Positions 16,409 to 25,283 of a stretch of DNA of 64,000 nt are shown here, in pieces. Both the position numbers and the translations under genes were made by a program. The first letter of the stretch is position 1, and each line of letters starts with the position of its first letter. The stretch comes from Cryobacterium zongtaii (lineage in GTDB: Bacteria > Actinomycetota > Actinomycetes > Actinomycetales > Microbacteriaceae), in assembly GCF_002909375.1 (NCBI RefSeq), contig NZ_PPXD01000026.1, positions 1 to 64,000 on the forward strand, written 5' to 3'. The notes under the pieces were generated by a model. The model saw nothing but the letters and a program-made list of their open reading frames with translations. It was not told the origin of the DNA and ran no database searches.

Positions 16409-17475
16409 CGGTTGCTCCCAAGTGCGGTGAGGGGGTCGGCGGAGGTGACGGAGCGCAGCGCGAAGGCGGCGCCCGCGAGGCCGAGCGTGATCATGATCAC
16501 GCCGGGCAGAATCGTCGTGACCGGGCTGAGCAGGAAGGGCAGTGCAGTGCCGGCGAGAGTTCCCAGGACGGCGACGAGTCCTAAGCCGGATCCGATGCCG
16601 ACGAGCAACACGATGAGTGCTTGGCCGAGAGCGTCACGAACAAGTGATCTGGTGCTGGCTCCGAGGGCTTTGAGAACGGCGATGTCGCCCTTTCGCTGCA
16701 TGGTCCAGACCGTGAAGAACGCGCCGATTACCAGGCCGGAGATGCCGAACAACATGGTGACCATGAGCAGCAGCGATCCGATCTCGGAGCGGAACGCGCT
16801 GAGCGCCATTAGGGAACCCAGGGTGTTCTCGGACACTGTCGCGTTCGCCGAGTCGGCGGCATCCCAGTCAGGGTTTCCGGCGACGGCAAGGACTGTGGCA
16901 TAGGCGTCCGGGTTCCCGGTGGCGGCGGAGTAGGCCTGCCAGTCGTGGAGGGTCATCTGCACGACGGGTGTGTGGCTGTACCAGCCGTCTCCGTCGATGG
17001 TCTCGACGGTATAGGTGGTGCCGGCGATCGTGACGTCATCGCCGGTTGTGACGCCGAGGTCTGTCGCCGCGGGATCGGACAGGCCCAGGCGGCCGTCGCG
17101 GGTGGGTGCGGCCTGGTTGAATCCAGGTTGCACACCGAAGACGGCGATCGCGGCGCGGGTGGTGCCGGCTTCGCCGCGGGTCTGGCTGATCCCGATGGGT
17201 TCCGCGGCGGTGACCGCATCGGTTGAAGCCCAATCCCTCGCCTGCTGCTCAGTGATGGTGGAGTCGGAGAAGGTGGCACTGGATTCCCCTGCAGCAGGGG
17301 CAGAGAAGACGATGCGTTCACCTGGAAGTGCGAGCACGGCCGAGATGTTCTGGGTTGCGAGCCCTCCCGTCAGCCCGCTGAGAAAACCGACGAGAACGGT
17401 GATGAGGCCGACGACGGAGCCGATGAGGACGAACCGGCCTTTGGCGAAGCGAAGATCGCGTAACGCGACGAACAT
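16405..17475 (-). CDS. FtsX-like ABC transporter permease
   Basis: ATG 17475, preceded by GGAAAGG, is a better start than the open frame further upstream; it gives 356 residues. An N-terminal membrane helix (about 15-40) is followed by a large extracytoplasmic domain (about 41-240) and three C-terminal helices within the FtsX-like domain (LLLMVTMLFGISGLVIGAFF, then two more). This is the MacB/DevC-like permease plan. It works with the ATPase at 15716-16408. It is divergent from the sensor kinase gene 165 bases away. Confidence 0.88.
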   Translation of the reverse strand: MFVALRDLRFAKGRFVLIGSVVGLITVLVGFLSGLTGGLATQNISAVLALPGERIVFSAPAAGESSATFSDSTITEQQARDWASTDAVTAAEPIGISQTRGEAGTTRAAIAVFGVQPGFNQAAPTRDGRLGLSDPAATDLGVTTGDDVTIAGTTYTVETIDGDGWYSHTPVVQMTLHDWQAYSAATGNPDAYATVLAVAGNPDWDAADSANATVSENTLGSLMALSAFRSEIGSLLLMVTMLFGISGLVIGAFFTVWTMQRKGDIAVLKALGASTRSLVRDALGQALIVLLVGIGSGLGLVAVLGTLAGTALPFLLSPVTTILPGVIMITLGLAGAAFALRSVTSADPLTALGSNR

Positions 17476-17639
17476 GTGTGTGCCTTTCCTGCCACCGAAT
17501 GTGATGACAGTTCCCACTTTCCCGTTTCGCGCCGGTTCCGTCATCGGCCGCCCGAACACCGTTTCGCACCCGGAGTGTGTACTCGCCCGTCGTACTTTCG
17601 AACGATGATCCTCAGACGGTGGACACGTAAACTCAGGCC

Positions 17640-18827
17640 ATGGTCCACACTGCTCTGACCCCGGTCTTCGTGGGACTGCGAACTGGCCTGCACGCATTGT
17701 TCGTCGCCTTGACAATTCTCGTCATCGTCCGTGCGGTGGTCGCCCCAACCGACGCGAGCGTCATTGTCTTCGTCCTATCGGTGGCCCTCCTGGTGACATA
17801 CGGCCTCGGGGCGGTCATCGGCCGTCCTGGTCGATTCCGCTCTCGCTTTCCGAGGCAGAGCTGGTTGGCTGTGCTCACCTTCGAGTGGGTGGCCCTGCTG
17901 TGGCTGATCCCGGAGGCCGCATACCTGGTCTTTCCCCTGTTCTTTCTCTACCTCCATCTCCTCGGCCGATGGCGGGGGTCCGCCGCGATCTTGGTTTCAA
18001 CGATCGTGGCGATCTGCACCCTCGGGGTGCATGGCGGATGGACCGTCGGCGGGGTGGTGGGCCCCTTTATCGGCGCCGGTGTCGCACTCCTGATCGGCCT
18101 CGCCTACCAAGCGCTGGCCCGCGAGGCAGAACAGCGCGAGGCCCTCATGAGGGACCTGATCAATACCCGGGGACAACTCGCGGCGACCGAACGTGAAGCC
18201 GGCGTTCTGGCAGAGCGCGCCCGCCTCGCCCGAGAGATCCACGACACGCTGGCTCAGGGGCTCTCCAGCATCCAGATGCTGCTGCACGCCGCCGAACGCA
18301 CCGACCCCGACCGGCCCGGCGTCGAGCACATCCGGCTGGCACGCGAAACGGCCGCAGCGAACCTCGCCGACGCCCGCCGGTTCATCCGCGAGCTCACCCC
18401 ACCGCAACTCGACGACCAAGGTCTCGGCGGTGCACTCCGCAGGCTCGCTCATACCCAGTGGTCGACACGGGGTCTCGACGTGAACGTTCGGGTTTCCGAC
18501 AGCGTCGCGCTGCCGATGCATCTACAGACTGCGCTTCTCCGAATCGCACAGGGCGCAATCGCGAACGTCATCCAACACGCCCACGCCACCACCGCGACCA
18601 TCACCCTCGCCATCGACCGGGACGAGCTGTGCTTCACCATCGTTGACGACGGGACCGGATTCGACCCGCTTCTCCCCACGAGGAATACGCCCGAAAAGAC
18701 GGATTCATTCGGCCTGCAGGCCACTCAAGAGCGTGTGCAACAGCTCGGCGGAACCCTCACCATCGACACCGCACCAGGCCGCGGAACTACCCTGGCCGTC
18801 AACCTATCCCGCACGGAGACCCCATGA
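17640..18827 (+). CDS. Sensor histidine kinase (HisKA_3, NarL-partner type)
   Basis: The 395-residue kinase has five or so N-terminal membrane helices (about residues 10-160), a short coiled coil, then the HisKA_3 dimerisation domain with ARLAREIHDTLAQG (phospho-acceptor His201). The ATPase domain at the C-terminus has an N-box-like segment and DDGTGFD and GRGTTL motifs. It overlaps the response regulator by ATGA, so the two are a cognate pair. There is little extracytoplasmic sequence, suggesting sensing within the membrane or through the neighbouring ABC transporter, as in bacitracin-sensing modules. Confidence 0.92.
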   Translation: MVHTALTPVFVGLRTGLHALFVALTILVIVRAVVAPTDASVIVFVLSVALLVTYGLGAVIGRPGRFRSRFPRQSWLAVLTFEWVALLWLIPEAAYLVFPLFFLYLHLLGRWRGSAAILVSTIVAICTLGVHGGWTVGGVVGPFIGAGVALLIGLAYQALAREAEQREALMRDLINTRGQLAATEREAGVLAERARLAREIHDTLAQGLSSIQMLLHAAERTDPDRPGVEHIRLARETAAANLADARRFIRELTPPQLDDQGLGGALRRLAHTQWSTRGLDVNVRVSDSVALPMHLQTALLRIAQGAIANVIQHAHATTATITLAIDRDELCFTIVDDGTGFDPLLPTRNTPEKTDSFGLQATQERVQQLGGTLTIDTAPGRGTTLAVNLSRTETP

Positions 18828-19450
18828 TCAGACTCGTGATCGCGGATGATCACCCCATCGTCCGTGCCGGACTTAACGCACTGTTTAGCCTCGAGGAGGA
18901 CTTCGACGTCGTCGCCGAAGCGGCCACCCCGGACGAGGCCGTGCAGGCCGCCGAGCGCGAGAATCCGGATGTCGTGCTGATGGACCTTCAATTCGGTGCC
19001 GGTGAGGCTTCCACCGGCGCTGACGCCACCCGACGCATCCGGGTTCTTGATGCGGCCCCGTATGTGCTGGTACTGACGAACTACGACTCGGATGCTGACA
19101 TCCTCGGCGCCGTCGAGGCGGGGGCGAGCGGCTATCTCCTCAAAGACGCGCCACCGCACCAGCTGATTGCGGCCGTCCGCGCCGCGGCCGCCGGGGAGAG
19201 CGCCCTCGCACCCGTGATCGCCTCTCGACTATTGAGTCGGATGCGCGCCCCCCAGGTCAGCCTCAGCGCCCGTGAAATGGAAGTGCTTGAGCTCGTCGCC
19301 CGCGGCAAGTCCAACACCGGGGTCGCAGCTGATCTCTTCCTCACCGAAACGACTGTCAAGTCGCACCTCGCGCATATCTTCTCGAAACTGAACGTCGGTT
19401 CCCGGACCGCCGCAGTATCCGCCGCCCGAGACCGCGGAATCTTGCGCTGA
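18824..19450 (+). CDS. LuxR/NarL-family response regulator
   Basis: The 208-residue protein has a receiver domain with the DD pair at the N-terminus (IADDHPIV), phospho-acceptor Asp54 in VVLMDLQFG, the conserved Lys in YLLKDAPP, and a C-terminal LuxR helix-turn-helix (LSAREMEVLELVARGKSNTGVA... TVKSHLAHIFSKL). It is coupled by ATGA overlap to the sensor kinase. The likely target is the divergent ABC transporter operon. Confidence 0.93.
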   Translation: MIRLVIADDHPIVRAGLNALFSLEEDFDVVAEAATPDEAVQAAERENPDVVLMDLQFGAGEASTGADATRRIRVLDAAPYVLVLTNYDSDADILGAVEAGASGYLLKDAPPHQLIAAVRAAAAGESALAPVIASRLLSRMRAPQVSLSAREMEVLELVARGKSNTGVAADLFLTETTVKSHLAHIFSKLNVGSRTAAVSAARDRGILR

Positions 19451-19710
19451 CCGTGCTCCCTATCTGTCCAACTCCTCGCCCAACCCGTGTCCACTCTCCG
19501 GGCTCAAGGCCAGTATTAGCGGACAGTTCCGATTGGCCGTTAACTGGCTAGCCCCAGTACGCCATCTCTTGAGCGAGCGTATGACGAGATCGTGCGAGTG
19601 ATCCGCTCACTGTTGATACGGGTACGCCGAACTCACCCGCGATCACCAAGTAACTAAAGCCGGAGCACCCACGCATCGTGCTTCCCGCGCCGGAAGGATA
19701 GATTCCAAAA

Positions 19711-20073
19711 ATGGTGGTCAAGCGAATTGCGTTAGCGGCGCTTGTAGCGGGTGCTCTGGTCTTTGGCCTTGCCGGCTGTACAGGTCAGCTCGAGCTAGCC
19801 AACACGTTCACTGATGCCGCCGAAGACCACGGATTCAACTGCACTGACACCGTTCCTTCCGACGAAGCAGTAAGAGAAATGGTCACCTGCCAGGCGACTG
19901 ACGATCGCGTTTTGCTCGTCACTTTTGATGACGGCGCAGCGCTCAGAGCCAGCGAAGGGGCCTTCACTTCAGGCGGCTCAGAGGCGCAAAGCTCTGTCGT
20001 CTACGGAGACCGTTGGGTGGTTGTTGGATCGAACGATTCCGACGTCACGGAGCTTGCCAAAACGCTGGAATAA
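19711..20073 (+). CDS. Small putative lipoprotein
   Basis: The 120-residue product has a lipoprotein signal peptide: a basic start (MVVKR), a hydrophobic core and the lipobox LAGC with Cys23. The mature part contains two Cys (FNCTDT and VTCQAT) that could form a disulphide, and ends with alternating strand and helix of a compact DUF-type domain. GGAAGGA lies upstream of ATG 19711. It is monocistronic and followed by a strong hairpin. The function is unknown. Confidence 0.75.
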   Translation: MVVKRIALAALVAGALVFGLAGCTGQLELANTFTDAAEDHGFNCTDTVPSDEAVREMVTCQATDDRVLLVTFDDGAALRASEGAFTSGGSEAQSSVVYGDRWVVVGSNDSDVTELAKTLE

Positions 20074-20101
20074 GGTCCTGGCAAAGAGTAAACAGTAGAC
20101 G

Positions 20102-20128
20102 ATGCCCCGCCCCTCTCGGGCGGGGCAT
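20102..20128 (+). terminator. Strong hairpin terminator after the lipoprotein gene
   Basis: An 11-bp perfect stem (ATGCCCCGCCC / GGGCGGGGCAT) with a 5-base loop lies 28 bases after the stop. There is no long T-run, which is common for actinobacterial terminators. Confidence 0.75.
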
Positions 20129-20263
20129 TCTCCGTCTCGGTACCAAAAACTGAGGGCCGATCCGGGCCTCATGGCCCCGGTGTACGCCGAATTGTGCCGG
20201 CCGCCTCGGACGCGCCTGCAGCCGCCGCTTTTCTCTTCGGGCTCTGGCCCTCACCGTCTTCCA

Positions 20264-20345
20264 TCGTGTCCGTTTGGGGATCGTCTACCGGCCACTCCCC
20301 CGCCTGGGCAACACGCCCGGAATGACGCGGCCGCGGCGCGTCCGG
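20264..20345. repeat. Long intergenic repeat, copy 1
   Basis: About 80 bases are similar (roughly 80-85 percent by eye) to 54493-54575. Shared landmarks are CGTGTCCG, TCGTCTAC, GGCCACTCCCCC and CCCGGAATGA. In both places the repeat leads into a copy of the GTCTCGTAACC palindrome, about 95 bases later here and about 15 bases later in copy 2. Confidence 0.65.
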
Positions 20346-20438
20346 TTGTGCCTGTCGGCCCTTTGCGGCGCCGTTCTGTGATCGCTATTTGGCGCATCGA
20401 GCTGGTTACTCGAGTCGGCTCAAAGCGAGTAGCCAGCT

Positions 20439-20480
20439 TCTTGTATCCCATGGGATATGAGGCGCTTGGGTTGCGGGACA
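20439..20480. repeat. 42-bp palindromic repeat, degenerate copy
   Basis: The core TTGTATCCCATGGGATATGA and the right end GGGTTGCGGGAC align with the 42-bp element seen best at 55455-55496. The left end is mutated (TTCTTG for GTCTCG). Confidence 0.65.
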
Positions 20481-20725
20481 CTTTCAGGGCTCACGAGCGC
20501 TTTGTGAGGCTTGGCCGAAGGAAAAGTCCCTTCTTCCACCGCTACGGTGCGTTGGTTGTCGGATTCCGGCAGCCGCCATGCTGGCGATGATCCACGCCGA
20601 TTTGGAATAACCTAGCCGCGAGTGGGCCGATCCACTCATCGACTGAACGGAAGTATGACTTGTGGACACCACTCTTGTAGGCCCTCGAATGCGTCGTGGC
20701 ACCGCTCCCTTGTTGGCGGTCACTC

Positions 20726-21412
20726 ATGAACGCTGAGATGGCGGCGGTGCTTTGGGACATGGACGGGACGATCATCGACTCGGAGTCAGTCTGGGGAGAA
20801 GCTCAACACCGATTGGTGGCACAATACGGCGGTCGTTGGACGGATGCCGACGTCACTGCACTAATAGGTTCAACAATGGAACAGACGGTAACGGCTCTGC
20901 GGTCGGCGGGGGTGGACCTAGATGATGACGCGATCGCTCACGCATTGGAGACCGCGGTCATCAACTCCCTCCGCGAGGAAATTGTCTGGAGGCCCGGGGC
21001 CCGCGAACTTCTCCGGAGCCTCGGCCACGCGGGCATCCGCCAGGCGATTGTGACCACGTCTTCGACGAGCCTCGTCGATGTCGTCGTGCGGGCGCTTGAA
21101 GCCGACCTAACCTTTTCCACCGTCGTGAGCGGCGACGACGTTGCGCACGGGAAACCTCACCCAGAACCCTATTTGACTGCGGCGGCCCGCCTTAGCGTCG
21201 ATATCGCTGATTGTCTGGCAATCGAAGATTCGATCACGGGGCTTCGGGCTGCGATCGCTTCTGGCGCGGTCGCGTTAGGGGTACCCAACGACGTCGCGCT
21301 CGAGGAAGGAAGAGATCACGCGCTTTGGGACACACTCCACGGAAGAACCGTAAAAGACGTGTTACACCTATTTAGTTCCCGACGTGGCGTCACTGCACCC
21401 GGAATGTTCTAG
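20726..21412 (+). CDS. HAD-superfamily phosphatase/phosphoglycolate-type hydrolase
   Basis: The 228-residue protein (start ATG 20726; ATG 20738 is an alternative) has HAD motif I DMDGTIIDSE with nucleophile Asp, motif II Thr in IVTTSS, motif III Lys in HGKPHPEPY and motif IV IEDSITG. The helical cap between motifs I and II marks subfamily IA, as in beta-phosphoglucomutase and sugar or phosphoglycolate phosphatases. A second HAD gene follows 227 bases downstream. The substrate cannot be read from the sequence. Both lie in a block flanked by copies of the 42-bp palindrome. Confidence 0.88.
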   Translation: MNAEMAAVLWDMDGTIIDSESVWGEAQHRLVAQYGGRWTDADVTALIGSTMEQTVTALRSAGVDLDDDAIAHALETAVINSLREEIVWRPGARELLRSLGHAGIRQAIVTTSSTSLVDVVVRALEADLTFSTVVSGDDVAHGKPHPEPYLTAAARLSVDIADCLAIEDSITGLRAAIASGAVALGVPNDVALEEGRDHALWDTLHGRTVKDVLHLFSSRRGVTAPGMF

Positions 21413-21639
21413 CCGCGTCCGCTTTGCTTGGCGACTGTGATGTTTGGGCTGATCCGCTCGACAATTAACTCGTGCTCGCACTCTATACGGACGTGGCCAG
21501 CACCTTGAGCATCAGCCCGCCCATCGACGTCGCCTCGGCAAGGTGAAAGACCGACCGACGGGCTATCACTGCGCTGTTGAAGAGTGCATCTCCATGCCGT
21601 GATTGTCGCCGAGCTTTGCATTCGGGCTACGGTGCTTTT

Positions 21640-22290
21640 ATGGCTCAGTTGATTTGGGATATGGATGGGACGCTACTGGACTCTACGCACGTAGTGCCCG
21701 AGGCATTCGTGACTGTCGCTCATCGGCTTGGAGCGCACGATATCGATCGCGATCAGGTCGTCGCGGCATACTCTCGTGGCGTACCGGAGGTGATACTTCC
21801 ACACCTTGTCGGCCGACCGGTTACCGACCCGGAAATGAGCCTCTACTATGAGTGTCTTCGAGGCCAGCACATCGAGCCCTACGCTGGAATCATTGAGACT
21901 CTCGCTGAAGTTCGGCGGCTAGGACAACAGGTCGTGGTCTTCACAGGAGCCAGTTCCCGGGCTGCTCGCATCCTGTTTGATGCCGCAGGAATTGACGTCG
22001 ACCTCCTTATCGGCGGTGATCACGTTCAGCACCCCAAGCCCGCACCAGACGGCGTAATTCGTGCAGCACAGGACGCAGGGGCCTCACTGGCCAACGTGAT
22101 CTATATCGGCGACGCTCCCGCTGATCTTCAGGCAGCGCAATCGGCTGGAGCAGCGGGAGCTGCGGCCGCTTGGGGACACCTATACGACCCAAAGGCGCCG
22201 GCCACCGTCACGCTCCGACGACCTGAAGATGCTCTCTCCCTGATCGGACACAACACGGTCGCTGCCTCTCACCCACACGTGTCCCGCTGA
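21640..22290 (+). CDS. HAD-superfamily hydrolase
   Basis: From ATG 21640 the protein has 216 residues with motif I DMDGTLLDST, motif II FTGASS, motif III Lys in HPKPAPDGV and motif IV IGDAPADLQAA. It is a subfamily IA enzyme and is only distantly similar to the HAD protein just upstream. A sugar-phosphate or nucleotide phosphatase role is likely for the family. There is no strong ribosome site, and it may depend on read-through from the first HAD gene. Confidence 0.87.
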   Translation: MAQLIWDMDGTLLDSTHVVPEAFVTVAHRLGAHDIDRDQVVAAYSRGVPEVILPHLVGRPVTDPEMSLYYECLRGQHIEPYAGIIETLAEVRRLGQQVVVFTGASSRAARILFDAAGIDVDLLIGGDHVQHPKPAPDGVIRAAQDAGASLANVIYIGDAPADLQAAQSAGAAGAAAAWGHLYDPKAPATVTLRRPEDALSLIGHNTVAASHPHVSR

Positions 22291-22518
22291 GGGATCGTCT
22301 ATCGTACGTTCGTCGACGCGTGACTTGGGTCCTTCTGTAGCTGGGCAAAAGCTCTCCGCCCATCTCCGATCTCGGCACCGATGAGCCGCGCAAGCCAAAG
22401 AGCCCCTGAGTACTAACCAGGTCCCGCTCGCCGTCCCACCGACGGTCCGGCTTACGGGGCGCTACATACATTCACGTGAGGCGGCAAAGATCCTTGATTG
22501 GATCTGCAGCAATGATCA

Positions 22519-22731
22519 TCAGGATGATCCAGGCCATGATCGCTCCTCGAGGCGGAAGTCATCAGACTGGGCTGCAAACCAAGCAGTAGAAGCCGTCTCA
22601 GCTGCCCCCGACCAGATAGAAGTGACGGTGGCGGTCGCGCTACTGATTGCAACGCCAGTGCGTGCGAAAAATTGAGAGAGCGGCGTTCGTCGTGCCAGTC
22701 GACCGGTGCTCGGTGCAAGTTCCAGTTTCAT
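22519..22731 (-). CDS. Small 70-residue protein downstream of the MFS gene
   Basis: ATG 22731 is preceded by a good AAGGAG nine bases upstream, which is the main support for this short gene. The product is basic at the N-terminus and has a weakly hydrophobic centre (ISSATATVTSIWSGAAETASTAWFA) that might be an amphipathic helix. It follows the MFS gene on the same strand after 66 bases. I recognise no family, and it could be a chance frame. Confidence 0.4.
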   Translation of the reverse strand: MKLELAPSTGRLARRTPLSQFFARTGVAISSATATVTSIWSGAAETASTAWFAAQSDDFRLEERSWPGSS

Positions 22732-22797
22732 TTTTTCGTACTCCTTATGCGTGGGCGAATCAATCATGTTGACGGTGTGCGGTAGGGCAATGAGCGT

Positions 22798-23982
22798 CTA
22801 GGCCATCGTTTTCCTCGAGCGCGAGAGACTTGGCGCGAGAAGAATAACCACTACACCGACCACGATCAGCACACAGAGGCCCCATCTGAGATCTGTGGCT
22901 TCCGTTAGGCCGCCAACGAGGGGGCTGGTGACGAGGAATCCGATCCGCATGAGCCAACTGACCAGAGTGACCCCGGCCCCCGCGCTGATTCCAGGAAGTG
23001 CGGCGGCGGCCGTCAGTGCGCTGGGGACGAGCGTGGCGGAGCCATAGCCGGCCATCGCGAGGCCGAGCAGCAGGGTTACGACCTGGTCATGCGTGCTGAC
23101 GACAAGCAGCGCACCCGTCGCGATAAGGAGGCCGCCCAAGCGTGCGACTGCAGTCCGCCCGAAACGGTTGATGAGCAGATCGCCTGAGAATCGACCTACG
23201 CACTGGCTGCCGATGGTGACGGTGAACGCGAGGCCGGCGAGGGCTACCGGCATTCCTCCGATCTGGACCGCTGACATAGCTGCCCAGTTGTTCGCGACGT
23301 CTTCCAGCATCGTCCCGCAGATCGCAATTGCGATAAGCGGCAATGCGGCCACGAATGCGAGCCGCAGGCCCCCACGCGGCCGGGCGGCATCCGCGGCCGA
23401 CGCCACGGGCGCCTGCGCGGCTGGCCCGACCAACCAACCACCCGCGATGACGAGCAGGAAGCAAAGTGCTGCAACCACCGCGAGGAAGACTCGCACGTCT
23501 ACCCCTCCGGCTGCGGCCAGGGTGGCGACGGCGCCGCTGGCAACTCCGCCGAGGCTCCACAGCGCGTGCATCGACGAAAGAATTGATCGCCCGGCCAGAT
23601 CCTGAACTCTGATCCCCGCAATGTTCTGAGCTACGTCCACGATGGCGTCGAAGAAGCCGATGAGAAAAATGGTCCCCGCGAGCATCCAGCCAGAGGTAGC
23701 CCAGGCCGCTGCGGCAACCGAGGCGCCCACGAGTGCCGTGCCGAGCACGGCTACGGGTATCGCCCCGAAGCGAGCTATGAGCGGAGTCGGCAGAGCCGAT
23801 GAGGCAATCGCGCCGACAGCGAAAGCTGCCACGATCAAGCCGAACTCTGCTGCGCCGAGGCCCAGCCGCTGAGAGAGCAGCGGGTACCACGGGAGCAGCG
23901 CTGCGAAGACGGCCCCGTTGCTCGCGAACATGATTCCCACACCCGCTGGAGCCGCTCTTGATACTTTGCCTGTCTTCGTCAT
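22798..23982 (-). CDS. MFS transporter
   Basis: I place the start at ATG 23982 rather than an earlier one, because a promoter (TTGCAC, 17 bases, TACAGT) ends seven bases before it and would give a leaderless mRNA. The 394-residue protein has about twelve hydrophobic helices in two halves with a central loop near residue 195. The first loop has PLIARFGAIP in the usual motif A position and the second half has LLINRFGRTAVARLGG. It resembles small sugar/drug MFS exporters. A DeoR-type regulator is divergent and overlaps this promoter, suggesting a sugar-phosphate-controlled sugar transporter. Confidence 0.87.
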   Translation of the reverse strand: MTKTGKVSRAAPAGVGIMFASNGAVFAALLPWYPLLSQRLGLGAAEFGLIVAAFAVGAIASSALPTPLIARFGAIPVAVLGTALVGASVAAAAWATSGWMLAGTIFLIGFFDAIVDVAQNIAGIRVQDLAGRSILSSMHALWSLGGVASGAVATLAAAGGVDVRVFLAVVAALCFLLVIAGGWLVGPAAQAPVASAADAARPRGGLRLAFVAALPLIAIAICGTMLEDVANNWAAMSAVQIGGMPVALAGLAFTVTIGSQCVGRFSGDLLINRFGRTAVARLGGLLIATGALLVVSTHDQVVTLLLGLAMAGYGSATLVPSALTAAAALPGISAGAGVTLVSWLMRIGFLVTSPLVGGLTEATDLRWGLCVLIVVGVVVILLAPSLSRSRKTMA

Positions 23983-24024
23983 ATCGAGCACTGTACGATC
24001 TAGAATGATCACGTGCAACGATCA
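23983..24024. promoter_or_regulatory. Overlapping divergent leaderless promoters with a DeoR-type operator
   Basis: On the minus strand, TTGCAC (24018-24013), a 17-base spacer and TACAGT (23995-23990) end seven bases before ATG 23982. On the plus strand, TAGAAT (24001-24006) ends six bases before GTG 24013. Both mRNAs would start at or next to the start codon. TGATC and GATCA (24006-24010 and 24020-24024) form an inverted repeat that could be the regulator site. Confidence 0.6.
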
Positions 24025-24783
24025 GAACGCCACCGATTGATCATTCGCTCTGTTGATTCCGGTGTTCGTACCGTCGACGATCTGGTTACCCTCACGGGCG
24101 CCTCTGCCGTAAGCATCCGGCGCGATCTCGTGGAATTGTCCGAGCAAGGCGCCCTGAGACGTATTCGGGGTGGTGCCGCACCCTCGCTTAGCCGTGGAGC
24201 GCGGTATCCATTCGAGATTCGCCGTAGTGCTGACGCAGCCGAGAAGATGATGCTGGCTCGAACGGTCGCCGGCCTCATTTCGCCCGGCGATTCCGTGCTC
24301 ATTGACAACGGCACGACGGCGCTGGCTGTTGCGGAAGGACTGTCCGGCCTTGGCATCACTGTAATGGCGCTGTCTCTACATGCCGCCGCCGCGCTGGCCC
24401 GGACGCCGGGAAATGAAGTGATCGTGCCGGGGGGTGTGGTCGGACCCGACGACCTGGCTTTCACGGGACCGGGTGCAGCGGAAGCGGTTCGGGCAATGAG
24501 GTTTGACTTCGCTATTCTCGGAGCGTGCGCAGCCGACCCGGAAACCGGCCTAACGGTAGCCGGATGGGGAGACGCTCAAGTTAAGCGGGCCGCCATCGAA
24601 TGCGCCCGGCGCGTCGTGCTGGTCGCCACCCCCGACAAGTTCGAACGCACAGCCGCTCACCGATTTGGCAGCCTGAAAGACCTCGACACGATTGTCACCA
24701 CCCGCGACGTGCCCGCTGAAGTCATATTCGACGCAAGGGAAGCAGGGGCCACCGTAATCGTGGCATCCGAAGAGCTCGCGTAG
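24013..24783 (+). CDS. DeoR/GlpR-family transcriptional regulator
   Basis: The 256-residue protein starts at GTG 24013 (VQRSERHRLIIRSV). It has an N-terminal DeoR winged helix (VDDLVTLTGASAVSIRRDLVELSEQGALRRIRGGA) and a C-terminal sugar-phosphate-binding domain with the DNGTTALAVAE loop and a DKF motif near residue 200. DeoR proteins usually repress sugar catabolic or transport genes and respond to a phosphorylated sugar. It is divergent from the MFS gene and shares its promoter region. Confidence 0.9.
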   Translation: MQRSERHRLIIRSVDSGVRTVDDLVTLTGASAVSIRRDLVELSEQGALRRIRGGAAPSLSRGARYPFEIRRSADAAEKMMLARTVAGLISPGDSVLIDNGTTALAVAEGLSGLGITVMALSLHAAAALARTPGNEVIVPGGVVGPDDLAFTGPGAAEAVRAMRFDFAILGACAADPETGLTVAGWGDAQVKRAAIECARRVVLVATPDKFERTAAHRFGSLKDLDTIVTTRDVPAEVIFDAREAGATVIVASEELA

Positions 24784-25283
24784 CGCGAGCAGGTAACTGG
24801 TAGTTCTCCCGGCGGCGGCTAAGGCCGGGATCACTTCTCGCCCGAGTGGTGCGAGGCGGATCGAAGCGATCCCAGAGGCAGTGCACGAGGGGGGGCTACC
24901 ACGGGATAACTGCCCAAGCCGCACTCGCTTCGCGCTGTCTCGTATCCCATGGGCGGCTTCGAGGGGTCGTAGCAACATCGTCAGAGTGAGGTGTTATCGA
25001 TGGCGTCGAGAGCGGCGGGCGGCACAGCGCCGCACACGCCAAATACCGGCATTGGGCTACTGCCCCTCCGCCGGATGCACAGAAGGTGGCTCTTACGACG
25101 CACTGTGGGCGAGGCGATTGGCCGGATGTTCCTGCCTATATCCGAGCTTTTTTGTCCTGGTGTTGTGTCGACCAGGGGGCGAGCACATCGAAGTCGACTT
25201 CACGCATGTGTTGTTGTGACTCAATATGTCTCCTCCGGTTGCAACGTTGGCCGGCGTGCGGCGAGCGGTGTGGGTCCGGGAAC
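24784..25283. other. Intergenic stretch with a half-copy of the palindromic repeat
   Basis: About 500 bases without a recognisable gene. It contains TGTCTCGTATCCCATGGG at 24936-24953, one arm of the dispersed 42-bp element. Several short frames run through but show no family features. Confidence 0.45.
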
